In this document: in pieces, positions 26,036 to 33,922 of the stretch
Layout: each line of letters starts with the position of its first letter
How positions within the stretch are numbered: position 1 is the stretch's first letter
From: Verrucomicrobiales bacterium
Lineage (GTDB): Bacteria > Verrucomicrobiota > Verrucomicrobiia > Limisphaerales > JAYPXF01
Direction of reading: 5' to 3'
Assembly (NCBI GenBank): GCA_002715965.1
Contig: PBAL01000045.1
Location: 1 to 64,000 of the forward strand
DNA length: 64,000 bases
Position numbers and translations under genes: made by a program
The notes under the pieces: model-generated
Seen by the model: only the letters and a program-made list of their open reading frames with translations
What the model was told of the DNA's origin: nothing
The model's database searches: none

Positions 26036-27406
26036 ATGTCAGAGGACTCAGACAATCATGACATTGCGACGTATCCGAATGCTTCAATTTCCATGACGAC
26101 ACCGCATTTCGTAACTCTGGTCATACTCTTGCTGGCAATCCTCGTTGTGGTTGCTCTGTGCCTCAGAGCAGTTTTGACCTTGAACGACAAAGGAATCAGC
26201 AGCGCACTAGATGAGCAGCTTTCTCGAGGCAGGATCGAGGCGCAGCAGACTAATGAAACCTTACGATCCAGCTTGATGCAGACAGGTAAATCGCTTGTGA
26301 ATCAGGTTGATACACTTGGGAGAAATCAAAAAGAACGGTTGCAGGAGGTTAAGGATGAACTCAAGGAACTGACCCGGACGAACCGAGAAGATCTGGAACG
26401 GATCAGGAACAAGTTGGATGATAAGCTTACGCAGCTTCAGGAGAACAACGACAAGAAGCTGGAGAAGATGCGCGAGACGGTTGATGAAAAGCTTCAGTCG
26501 ACGCTCAAAGAGAGGCTTTCTGAATCGTTTGAGCAGGTCAGCAAGAACCTCCAGCACGTGCACGAAGGGCTGGTTGAAATGAAGAATCTGGCTTCAGACG
26601 TGGGGAGCTTGAAACGCGTGCTGACCAACGTTAAGGATCGAGGAACGTGGGGTGAATACCAACTGGCGGCAATACTTGAGCAGATCCTGTCCCCCGAGCA
26701 GTATCAGAAAAATGTCAGCCCCAAGAATAGCCGCGACGTAGTCGAATTTGCAGTGAAGTTGCCCGGAAAGGACGGACTGGAAAACGGCCACGTTTGGCTC
26801 CCGGTGGACTCGAAGTTTCCCAAGGAAGATTACGAAAGGCTTGTGGATGCGTCTGAGCGGGCTGATGTCGAAGGAGTCAAAACCGCCACAAAATCTTTCG
26901 TCTCCGGGATCAAACTCGCGGCTAAAGGCATCGGCGAAAAATACCTCGACCCTCCGTCTACAACGAATTTTGGCATTATGTTCCTGCCCACTGAGGGTTT
27001 GTATGCGGAAGTGCTTCGCCAGCCCGGTTTGCATGATGAACTCCAGCGCAAGCATCGCGTCTTGGTTACCGGGCCAACCACGCTGGCCGCGATACTGAAC
27101 AGCCTCCGAGTGGGATTCGAGACGCTGGCTATCGAAAAGCGGAGCAGCGAAGTCTGGAATGTGCTCTCGGCGGTAAAAACTGAGTTCTCAAAGTTTGGGG
27201 ACATGCTTACAAAGCTGAAGAAGAACCTGAAAACGGCTGCGAACACCGTTGAAGAGGGGCAAAGGCGTTCCCGGGCGATGGAGAGAAAACTCAGGACTGT
27301 GGAGAAACTTCCCGATCCAGAAGCGACAAACTTGCTCGGACTCTCCGATCACGAACTCGAACCGAGCGACTTTGACAGCAGTTCTGATGACGAGAACGAT
27401 TCGTGA
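26036..27406 (+). CDS. rmuC: DNA recombination protein RmuC
   Basis: A 456-residue RmuC-type protein. A membrane span (about residues 23-46, VTLVILLLAILVVVALCLRA) is followed by a long coiled coil (about 55-180). The RmuC nuclease-like domain then follows: NVKDRGTWGEYQLAAILEQI, PVDSKFPKEDYERL, NFGIMFLPTEGLYAEVL and GPTTLAAILNSLRVGF. The family limits DNA inversions and is related to restriction-like nucleases. The first ATG is used, but the ATG at 26093 also precedes the membrane span and gives a more conventional N-terminus. The gene is alone on its strand. Confidence 0.92.
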   Translation: MSEDSDNHDIATYPNASISMTTPHFVTLVILLLAILVVVALCLRAVLTLNDKGISSALDEQLSRGRIEAQQTNETLRSSLMQTGKSLVNQVDTLGRNQKERLQEVKDELKELTRTNREDLERIRNKLDDKLTQLQENNDKKLEKMRETVDEKLQSTLKERLSESFEQVSKNLQHVHEGLVEMKNLASDVGSLKRVLTNVKDRGTWGEYQLAAILEQILSPEQYQKNVSPKNSRDVVEFAVKLPGKDGLENGHVWLPVDSKFPKEDYERLVDASERADVEGVKTATKSFVSGIKLAAKGIGEKYLDPPSTTNFGIMFLPTEGLYAEVLRQPGLHDELQRKHRVLVTGPTTLAAILNSLRVGFETLAIEKRSSEVWNVLSAVKTEFSKFGDMLTKLKKNLKTAANTVEEGQRRSRAMERKLRTVEKLPDPEATNLLGLSDHELEPSDFDSSSDDENDS

Positions 27407-27455
27407 GTGAACAGCATGGCCACAATTCTTAGACACGGAGAGCATCCGCATGGGA

Positions 27456-27492
27456 TTTGACCAATGGGCCTACTACCGGCCTCGTGGTCGAA
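27456..27492. terminator. nested hairpin after rmuC
   Basis: TTTGACCA pairs with TGGTCGAA (27456-27463 with 27485-27492, one G-T wobble), and inside it GGCC pairs with GGCC (27467-27470 with 27478-27481). It lies between the convergent rmuC and multihaem cytochrome genes, where a shared terminator is expected. There is no clear T-run downstream on the plus strand; on the minus strand the flank is not T-rich either. Confidence 0.3.
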
Positions 27493-27531
27493 AAATGCAG
27501 GATAGGTCCGAAAGTTGTGGACGAGCGGTTG

Positions 27532-29490
27532 TTATTCCTGGAGGGAAATCGGGCGGTTGTTGCGCGTGGACAGGAGCTGGGAGAGTTTTTCGATGTTCCG
27601 ATTCCCTTCGGCATCGAGAAGGACGTTGGCGTGGTTTCGGATGTTGGTTCGAACGGTGGACTGCCAGACGCTGAGTGAATCGAGGATGGCGGATTCGCGT
27701 TCGCCCGCGTTGGCGATGAAGTCGTAGGAGCTTCGTTCAAAGCCGGGAAGCCGCTTCAGTGAACGCGCAGCTATGTAACGGATCGCATCGTAGGGATCCT
27801 GCATGAGCAGGGCAAGATGCGGGGCGATCCACGCTGTACCGGATGCTTCCTGTGCGGGTTTCCACCCGAGGTGCCAGGCAATGATGGAACGAACTCCCGC
27901 GTCATCCTGAATCAGTCCACGCACGGCTTCGGATACAGTCTGATGATCATCGGACAGTTCCGGGATCTCGTGGCCGTACCATTCGTGCAGGTGTTTGGCA
28001 GTCCATTCGAGGGTCTGGTCCAGATGGCAGAGATTGCAGGCGTTCGGTTTCTTGTGGCGGAGCGATTGCTCCACGCGCGGGCTTTCGATGGTGTGACTGC
28101 GGATTCCCTTCAGCAACCCGTAGGTGGTATGGGGCATGTGACAGTTGTAACAGCCCGCACCGCTCGAGCCCGGTGGATGATGCGTGTGTTTCGGAGTTTG
28201 GAATTGGTCCTGTTCGTGGCACTGCAGGCAGGCCTGTTCGCCCATGCCGGTCAGAGAGAGTTGGTCATCAGCCCATTGCTTCAAGGTGCGCTCGTCTTTC
28301 CTGGCTTTGTGAAGCTGGTGGCAGGAGAGGCAATCCATCTCGCCCTGGGTGTGGCAGGCGGATTCGATCAGGCCGTTGTATTCACGGCCGGCGAGGCGAA
28401 TCGTGCCGTCATCCCAGAAACGATCGCGAAAGTAGGTCGGCACCTCGACCCCGCCATCCAGCAGAACCTTCTCGACGAAGGCACGACGTTCTCCTCGGGC
28501 CATGACCACCATGCGCGTTTCATCGAGATCGTCGCCGGGACGGAAGATCTTCTGGATGTCCGGCGGGATCATGTTTTCGCGGGGGCGCGTGGTGTGAACG
28601 CTGTGGCATTGGCCGCAGACCTCGCCCGAACGCGTGTGGTGTAGTTCCGAGGGATTGATGATCGGGTCGTTCCCCACGGCTTGGCCGTTCTGTTTCGCGG
28701 CGCGGTGCAGGGCGATGTGTTCCTTCGCCGGACCATGGCAGGCTTCACAGGCGATGCCGAATTCCGCGACTCGGGTTTCAAAGCGAATGCTCTGTTGATC
28801 CATGTGTGGCGTGGTGTCGGGATGCGTGGAATGGCAATTCAGGCAGGTCTTGTTCCAGCGCCCGATTTCCGCGCTCGTGGTGAATTCGGGCGGGTGCAAA
28901 AACACAGATTCGCGTGGCACCCACCGTTTGTCCGCCTTGATGTACATCATCGGCAACAAGGCGACGGAGCGGTCGGTCTGGCGATTTAGCGAGAACCAGT
29001 AGGCCTGTGTATGGTGTGAGCCGGTGGTCATCACGATCGGATAGCCACGTGAGTCCTTTGGCGGATCATACTGCAGGGATTCGTATCGGGGAAGTCGGGC
29101 GAAGAACTCGTTGCCGTCCCGGCTGAGATGAATGGTCTCGTTCTTACGCGGAAGCGTGTAGGTGACCCCGTCAAAACTCCCGAGCACAGAATTGGTCGAA
29201 GCAACCTGGGTCATGGTCCGGTGATACGATGCGTGCCAGGTATCGTGTTGGTATTCATGGCACTCCCGGCAATTGGCTGAGGAGACGTATCCATCGAACG
29301 CCTCCTGTTGTGGACGTGAGGAGTGTGGATTCGAATCGGACGTCTTGGTGGCACCGATCGGTGCAGGCGGATTCAGGGGAGGCTTGGCAGGATTACGCTG
29401 AAAATAGATTGCCGAACCCAACACTCCGAAGACAAGCACGCAGACGGCCGGGACAAGCCAATCGGAGCATGAAGATTGTTTGTCGGCCAT
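27532..29490 (-). CDS. octahaem c-type cytochrome with membrane anchor
   Basis: A 652-residue protein with an N-terminal membrane anchor or uncleaved signal (WLVPAVCVLVFGVLGSAIYF). Eight CxxCH motifs are present, in order CRECH, CLNCH, CEACH, CGQCH, CLSCH, CLQCH, CYNCH and CNLCH. The last third has no haem motifs and looks helical, HEAT/TPR-like (PYDAIRYIAARSLKRLPG). This arrangement resembles multihaem cytochromes with a C-terminal repeat region, which carry electrons across the periplasm. Extra His residues (GSHHTQAYWF, THHPP) are possible distal ligands. The substrate or partner is unknown; the gene is alone on its strand, convergent with rmuC and divergent from the AlkD-like gene. Confidence 0.88.
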   Translation of the reverse strand: MADKQSSCSDWLVPAVCVLVFGVLGSAIYFQRNPAKPPLNPPAPIGATKTSDSNPHSSRPQQEAFDGYVSSANCRECHEYQHDTWHASYHRTMTQVASTNSVLGSFDGVTYTLPRKNETIHLSRDGNEFFARLPRYESLQYDPPKDSRGYPIVMTTGSHHTQAYWFSLNRQTDRSVALLPMMYIKADKRWVPRESVFLHPPEFTTSAEIGRWNKTCLNCHSTHPDTTPHMDQQSIRFETRVAEFGIACEACHGPAKEHIALHRAAKQNGQAVGNDPIINPSELHHTRSGEVCGQCHSVHTTRPRENMIPPDIQKIFRPGDDLDETRMVVMARGERRAFVEKVLLDGGVEVPTYFRDRFWDDGTIRLAGREYNGLIESACHTQGEMDCLSCHQLHKARKDERTLKQWADDQLSLTGMGEQACLQCHEQDQFQTPKHTHHPPGSSGAGCYNCHMPHTTYGLLKGIRSHTIESPRVEQSLRHKKPNACNLCHLDQTLEWTAKHLHEWYGHEIPELSDDHQTVSEAVRGLIQDDAGVRSIIAWHLGWKPAQEASGTAWIAPHLALLMQDPYDAIRYIAARSLKRLPGFERSSYDFIANAGERESAILDSLSVWQSTVRTNIRNHANVLLDAEGNRNIEKLSQLLSTRNNRPISLQE

Positions 29491-29594
29491 CTCTGTCAGA
29501 CGTTAAACGGCTAATGATTCGCTGCAAGTTTGAATGATTTCATCCGGGCCGACATTCCCCTTGTCCGCCAAGGTTCCGGTCGTATTCTGCTCCC

Positions 29595-30293
29595 GTGACG
29601 AAGACCGAAGTGTTGGCCCTCCTGAAGGAGAACAAGAACGAGCGTGGAATCGCAAACTGGAAGAAAATGGGGGACACCGGCGGGCTTCAGAGCTATGGAA
29701 TCGGTCTTTCGCAACTGCGCAAACTGGCGAAGAAAGTCGGCCGCAGTCATTCGCTTGCCGCGCAACTTTGGAAGTCGAAGAACTACGACGCCAAGGTCAT
29801 CAGCCTCCTCATCGACGAACCCAAGAAACTCACGCGGGAACAGATCGAGACACAGGTGGAACAACTTGAGGCGGGCATGCTTTGTCATGTTTTCAGTTCC
29901 TGCGATGCCACGCTTCCGAAGGCCCCCTTTGCCTTTGAACTCGCCTGTGACTGGATCAAGGGCAAGGACGAGGTGCGTGCCCGCTGCGGATGGGGCTTGG
30001 TCTACGAATTATCGAAGAACGCCAGGATGGCCGAGTTGACCGACAAGTTCTTCCTCGATTGCATCAAGCAGATTGATACGACCTACGACGGCAAGAGTGA
30101 TGACCTGCGTCTCGCAATGGGTGGCGCCGTCATGGGAATCGGCAAGAGGAGCAAGAAGCTCAACAAGGCCGCCGTCAAACTCGCCAAGCGAATCAGTCCC
30201 ATCGAATACGATCCGGGCGAAACGAGCTGTGAGCCCTTTGACATTCTCAAGCACATCACCAGCGACTACATCAAGAAGAAGCTGGGGATATAG
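29595..30293 (+). CDS. DNA alkylation repair (AlkD-like) HEAT protein
   Basis: A 232-residue all-helical protein of the AlkD-like family, which in characterised members removes alkylated purines without base flipping. Features visible are MKENK-like N-terminal helices, YGIGLSQLRKLAKKVG, then a series of HEAT-like helix pairs (LACDWIKGKDEVRARCGWGL). The second half (DDLRLAMGGAVMGIGKRSKKLN) resembles the variant with a C-terminal extension around EYDPGETSCEP. Catalytic Trp/Asp residues could not be assigned with certainty. The start is a GTG at 29595. The gene is alone, with a long non-coding stretch after it. Confidence 0.75.
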   Translation: MTKTEVLALLKENKNERGIANWKKMGDTGGLQSYGIGLSQLRKLAKKVGRSHSLAAQLWKSKNYDAKVISLLIDEPKKLTREQIETQVEQLEAGMLCHVFSSCDATLPKAPFAFELACDWIKGKDEVRARCGWGLVYELSKNARMAELTDKFFLDCIKQIDTTYDGKSDDLRLAMGGAVMGIGKRSKKLNKAAVKLAKRISPIEYDPGETSCEPFDILKHITSDYIKKKLGI

Positions 30294-31157
30294 AACGGCC
30301 GGACGCGGGGCTGATCCTTCATTGGGCAAGAAAACGCAGATCTTCGAAATTTGTTGAAAGGAAAGACCGCGTCGTTCCGTAGCTTGATTGGTGTGATTTG
30401 TAACTCAGGAGACAACGAAGAAGTCAGGAAGTTTCCCTCATCGCGCGAAATTTTTTAATTCAGGCACACTCCACCTCCAGTTGATGCACCATGCCCTATA
30501 TTGCAGCCGCGCGTGGCGTTCCGTCTGAGGAATTCAAGAACGCGTTTCACAAGGAACTCCACAACCAAATCGGCGCGTCCGCAGCGGATGACGAATGGGT
30601 GTATCTCATCATTGCCCACCACGATGTGGACGCCCGCCACGCTTGTACTGAGGGGCGCAGAGTTCCTCCAAGAATGGATCGAAGCCACCTTCTTCCAACA
30701 CTTGGTTGAGTTGGTTGTAGAAAGGATGCCCCGAGCCTTTGCGAATTTGATCGGCAGGAACGAAGAGTTCGGTTTGCTTGGGCTGTCGTGTTCCCAGTGC
30801 CATGGTTCTTCAGACATGCCTCACCCCACTGGTTTCAATCCTTCTGCGTTTTTTAACGGGCTGATAGGGCTGGACGCTCGATGTCGATCCGAAGCAGGCG
30901 AAAATCATGAGCAACGTACTGTTTCACCGTTTCAGTGGATGGCAAAGCCGCGGGGATCAATCGCGTTGCTTCTTCAGGCGGCTGGGGGAGTTTTGCCAGG
31001 CACAGGATCGGCGTGATCAAGATCGAGAAGGCACTTGGAGAACTTGCGCTCTCGCCGACGAGGAATGTGAAAGCCGAGGACTTGTTCGATGTTCGAAAAA
31101 CGTCCTGACTCCAATCGATCAAGGCCGGTTGAATTCACTGCACCAGTAAGCAAATGC
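30294..31157. other. gene-poor stretch with a transposase remnant
   Basis: These 864 bases hold no intact gene. The only convincing coding relic is the transposase N-terminus at 30609-30803. Short frames on both strands (for example a 72-codon plus-strand ORF at 30491 and an 89-codon minus-strand ORF at 30853) show no family I recognise. The region looks like the scar of an insertion and later deletion. A T-rich segment before 30491 shows no clear promoter. Confidence 0.5.
30609..30803 (-). mobile_element. truncated IS5/IS1182-type transposase remnant
   Basis: The ORF starts at an ATG (30803) with MALGTRQPKQTELFVPADQI and continues with GHPFYNQLNQVLEEGGFD and LCAPQYKRGGRP. This is the conserved N-terminal region of a common transposase group (DUF772 type, IS5/IS1182-like) found in many Proteobacteria and PVC bacteria. 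It stops 64 codons in, where the family would continue for several hundred residues with the catalytic acidic residues. No terminal repeats are apparent, so it is a dead fragment. Confidence 0.7.
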
Positions 31158-31598
31158 CTACCCTTCAGGTGCAGGATCGGGTTCGGACGGACCGCCTGAT
31201 GCGAGTCGATTTGCCAGGTAAGCCGTCGGCAGGTATGCCCCGATCAGGTCCAGGGCGATGAACCACACCGGACCACCGACCATCAGGACCATCGCTGTTC
31301 CACCCGCGAGGAAGAAGACCCCCACCGCCATCGCGATGGGAAATTTGTAACACGCTGCGATTATGCTCGCGCAGAAAGCGCCGACGAACGTCCCGAAACC
31401 ATGCGCCAGCAGTGGAAACACAAAGTCCTTGGCCGTCAGCAACTTCATCGATTCCTTCATGCTTTCCGGCGTGGTCATGTCGGTGCCTTCCGGAAGCGGC
31501 ACGGCAGCATGGCCGATCGAGATAAGGAGAAGATTCACGATGCTCCCGACAACGATACCGAGGACAACGGCAAGGGTATTTCTGAGAAAGACTTTCAT
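31158..31598 (-). CDS. small multi-pass membrane protein
   Basis: A 146-residue protein with an ATG at 31598. Hydrophobic segments appear at NTLAVVLGIVVGSIVNLLLI, FGTFVGAFCASIIAACY, PIAMAVGVFFLAGGTAMVLM and WFIALDLIGAYLPTAYLANR, suggesting four membrane helices with a small extracytoplasmic loop after the first (PLPEGTDMTTPESM). I do not assign a function. The open frame extends upstream to 31745, but that part is low-complexity and includes one arm of an inverted repeat, so I did not use it. Confidence 0.7.
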   Translation of the reverse strand: MKVFLRNTLAVVLGIVVGSIVNLLLISIGHAAVPLPEGTDMTTPESMKESMKLLTAKDFVFPLLAHGFGTFVGAFCASIIAACYKFPIAMAVGVFFLAGGTAMVLMVGGPVWFIALDLIGAYLPTAYLANRLASGGPSEPDPAPEG

Positions 31599-31691
31599 GA
31601 CCGAGACTTCGCAGAATGTGATGTGGGAGAACGGCTTTGGCGAGTTTGGAGTTCTTCGTATCGGAGGCACAAACTCGAATGAGATAGTGCC

Positions 31692-31823
31692 GGTGGGGCG
31701 AGGCTCCCGCCGAGCCGTTTGGGATTTCGGACTTCGTGTCGCCAATCACGCATTGCAGGAGAATCGTGGGATCGGAAATTATTATGCCAAGACTCCTCGG
31801 CTCGGCAGGAGCTTCACCCCGCC
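31692..31823. repeat. GC-rich inverted repeat pair
   Basis: The left arm at 31692-31717 (GGTGGGGCGAGGCTCCCGCC then GAGCCG) matches the reverse complement of the right arm at 31798-31823 at about 20 of 26 positions. Both contain the core CTCC(C/T)GCCGAGCCG. The spacer is about 80 bases and non-coding. The element occupies most of the gap between the small membrane protein gene and the lipoprotein gene and looks like a degenerate interspersed repeat. Confidence 0.5.
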
Positions 31824-31871
31824 GATTCCATGTCGCCCAACGAACAGATGCAGTTTGGCTTTCCGCAGCTT

Positions 31872-33347
31872 CTACTTTTTCGCAGGCGGGCGGGCGAAGG
31901 GAACGGGGGGGCCGGTTGCCTTCGGGCGCTTGAGCTTTGGAAAGTCTGAATTTTCCAGCCAGTAACCGAGGAAGGCGAGTTCGAAGGAATTGAATCCGAT
32001 GTTGGAACTGCGGGTGACGTTCCAGGTCTTGTTATCCTTCTTCAAGACCTCGGTCACGGAATTGCCAAGCTTGTTGCCCAATGCGTTGAGCCACTTCTGA
32101 GTCGGGCCGCCGGAGACGAGTCTGCCTCCGATCATCTGTGCGATCTGTCCGATGAAACGCGCGGTTCGCAAGCGGTTCTGGGTGATCTCCCATTCGTAGT
32201 AGATCAGGTCGTCACTCTTGCGGAATTGATCGAGCAAACCGGCAGGCGGAGGTGAACCGTTTTTGCCACGCGGCAGGATGCTGATCATGGTGCCCGCCAT
32301 CAGCCAGTCACCCGTGGGCTCGGGAGCCGCGCCGATGAAGGGCGCGATGATCGGCACGCCGGACCAGCCGTAGTGGTGATTGTTGGAGGTGAGCAGGATG
32401 GACCCGAGTCCGTGCTTGGCCAAATTCGGCTGGAGCCATTCGACGGCGCGGTCCTTCTGTTTGACCAGCCAGGGTTTCACTTTCGGAAAGGGAACGGACA
32501 CCAGAGTGTGGAAGGGAACGTCGGATTGCGTCCAGAGGATCGCCTGGTTCGGCGCTTCACGAACGCGCCAATCACGCAACAGTTTGAATTGTGAAATCCA
32601 CGGCTTGATTCCGCGCACAATGTTCAACCCGACCAGCGGATCTCGCAGGCTGTTTTCCGGCCAGCGAAAAGGTTCGAGGTTCAGCTTCTGCGCCTGGGCA
32701 AAACTCATGGTTCCCTCGGTGCGCACGCGTCCTTTGCGGATCGTGTAGGTCAGGTCGATTGCGGGCGGATTCGGAAAGACCGGGCCGACAAAGTCGCGCA
32801 ATATCGCGGGAGTGGCGCGCAGATGCATGACGCCATCCAGCTTGCCGGGGAAGACGGGTTGTGTTCCGACACCGATCCCGAGCCACGCGCCCCGGCGTAC
32901 GAGAGTGAGCTTGCCGCCTGAGCTCTTGGCCGCCTTGTTCCATTCGCCTTCCCATGACTTTGCCCTCTTCGCGCCGGACTTGAGAGCGACGCTCCAGGCA
33001 GCCGGCTTGAGGGATTTGATCTGCACGGCGGTTTCCACCCGGAGGAAGTCTTCGTAGAACGCATGCATCGCGTTGCTGCTCACACCGGAAATGCCCGGGG
33101 TGAAGTTGCGCGTTCGGGCAACGAGCTGTCGGGCGAGAGTTTCCCGGACTCGCTTCCCCTCGGGAAGATTCAGGATATCGAAAACAGCGGACGCCTTTTC
33201 GTCGTCGGCAAGTTCTTCCGTGCCGATGAAATGCGCCGAGAAGATGGAATTGTCCGCGGCCGCCCGGACGCTGGCGCAACCGGTGACGAACGCCAGCATC
33301 GCGATGACGAAGGTGGTATGAATGAGCCGTCTCATTGTGATTGTCAT
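31872..33347 (-). CDS. lipoprotein of unknown function
   Basis: A 491-residue protein whose N-terminus is a lipoprotein signal: a charged start (TMRRL), a hydrophobic core (FVIAMLAFVTG) and a lipobox Cys in VTGCAS. The mature chain has no family I recognise. Notable segments are FYEDFLRVETAVQIKSLKPA, LTYTIRKGRVRTEG and a C-terminal NKLGNSVTEVLKKDNKTWNV. It is probably attached to the outer or inner membrane facing the periplasm. The open frame goes on upstream to 33629, but that region is composition-biased and lies before the signal peptide, so I took 33347 (33335 is also possible). Confidence 0.75.
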   Translation of the reverse strand: MTITMRRLIHTTFVIAMLAFVTGCASVRAAADNSIFSAHFIGTEELADDEKASAVFDILNLPEGKRVRETLARQLVARTRNFTPGISGVSSNAMHAFYEDFLRVETAVQIKSLKPAAWSVALKSGAKRAKSWEGEWNKAAKSSGGKLTLVRRGAWLGIGVGTQPVFPGKLDGVMHLRATPAILRDFVGPVFPNPPAIDLTYTIRKGRVRTEGTMSFAQAQKLNLEPFRWPENSLRDPLVGLNIVRGIKPWISQFKLLRDWRVREAPNQAILWTQSDVPFHTLVSVPFPKVKPWLVKQKDRAVEWLQPNLAKHGLGSILLTSNNHHYGWSGVPIIAPFIGAAPEPTGDWLMAGTMISILPRGKNGSPPPAGLLDQFRKSDDLIYYEWEITQNRLRTARFIGQIAQMIGGRLVSGGPTQKWLNALGNKLGNSVTEVLKKDNKTWNVTRSSNIGFNSFELAFLGYWLENSDFPKLKRPKATGPPVPFARPPAKK

Positions 33348-33431
33348 AGCCAAATGGACGCGGCTTGGGCAATGGGAAATCAGCCGTGTTTTCGGTTGCG
33401 GGCTACGGGTTAACACTGATTTGATCGGCTT

Positions 33432-33908
33432 GTGCGGGGTTTTCGCATTTTCATGATCTACTGGATGCCCGTTGTCTTGTGGGCGGCCGTGATCTTTGCG
33501 TTCTCCACCAGCCTTGGATCCGGCAGCAATACCTCGCGCATACTCGGCCCCCTGTTGAACTTCCTGTTCCCGGGAGTTTCGCCCGAATCGATCGCCGGAC
33601 TTCGTTTCGCCATCCGCAAGGTCGCGCACGTGTGCGAATACGCAGGACTGGCTGTGCTGATCTGGCGCGCGATCGTGAAGCCGTATGGGTTTCAGCGGTT
33701 CTGGAACTGGTCACATGCAAAGACCGCCTTTCTGCTGACCGCCTTTTACGCCGCGACCGATGAGTTTCATCAGCTTTTCGTGCCCGGCCGTGTCGGAACG
33801 GTTTGGGATGTGGCGCTGGATTCGCTTGGTGGATTGCTTGGGATCTGGATTGTGTGGTTCTGGTGGAGGTATCGGGGATTCAGCGAAAGGGTTCAGGAAC
33901 GGCCCTGA
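33432..33908 (+). CDS. VanZ family membrane protein
   Basis: A 158-residue four-span membrane protein with the VanZ-like pattern. The first helix is followed by an extracytoplasmic FSTSLGSGS. The family motif KVAHVCEYAGLAVLIWRA and then AATDEFHQLFVPGRVGTVWD carry the conserved His, Glu and Asp residues, and a final span is LGGLLGIWIVWFWW. VanZ proteins give low-level teicoplanin resistance in enterococci; most others have no known role. The start is a GTG at 33432; an ATG at 33453 is as plausible. It lies 14 bases before ComEC and may be co-transcribed with it. Confidence 0.88.
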   Translation: MRGFRIFMIYWMPVVLWAAVIFAFSTSLGSGSNTSRILGPLLNFLFPGVSPESIAGLRFAIRKVAHVCEYAGLAVLIWRAIVKPYGFQRFWNWSHAKTAFLLTAFYAATDEFHQLFVPGRVGTVWDVALDSLGGLLGIWIVWFWWRYRGFSERVQERP

Positions 33909-33922
33909 TCGTTTGAACGTTC

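Noticed and set aside
30491..30709. 72-codon plus-strand ORF (MPYIAAARGVP...) in the insertion scar
   Set aside because: Overlaps the transposase remnant on the other strand, has no recognised family and no ribosome site; it could be a genuine short gene truncated by the insertion, but support is too weak.
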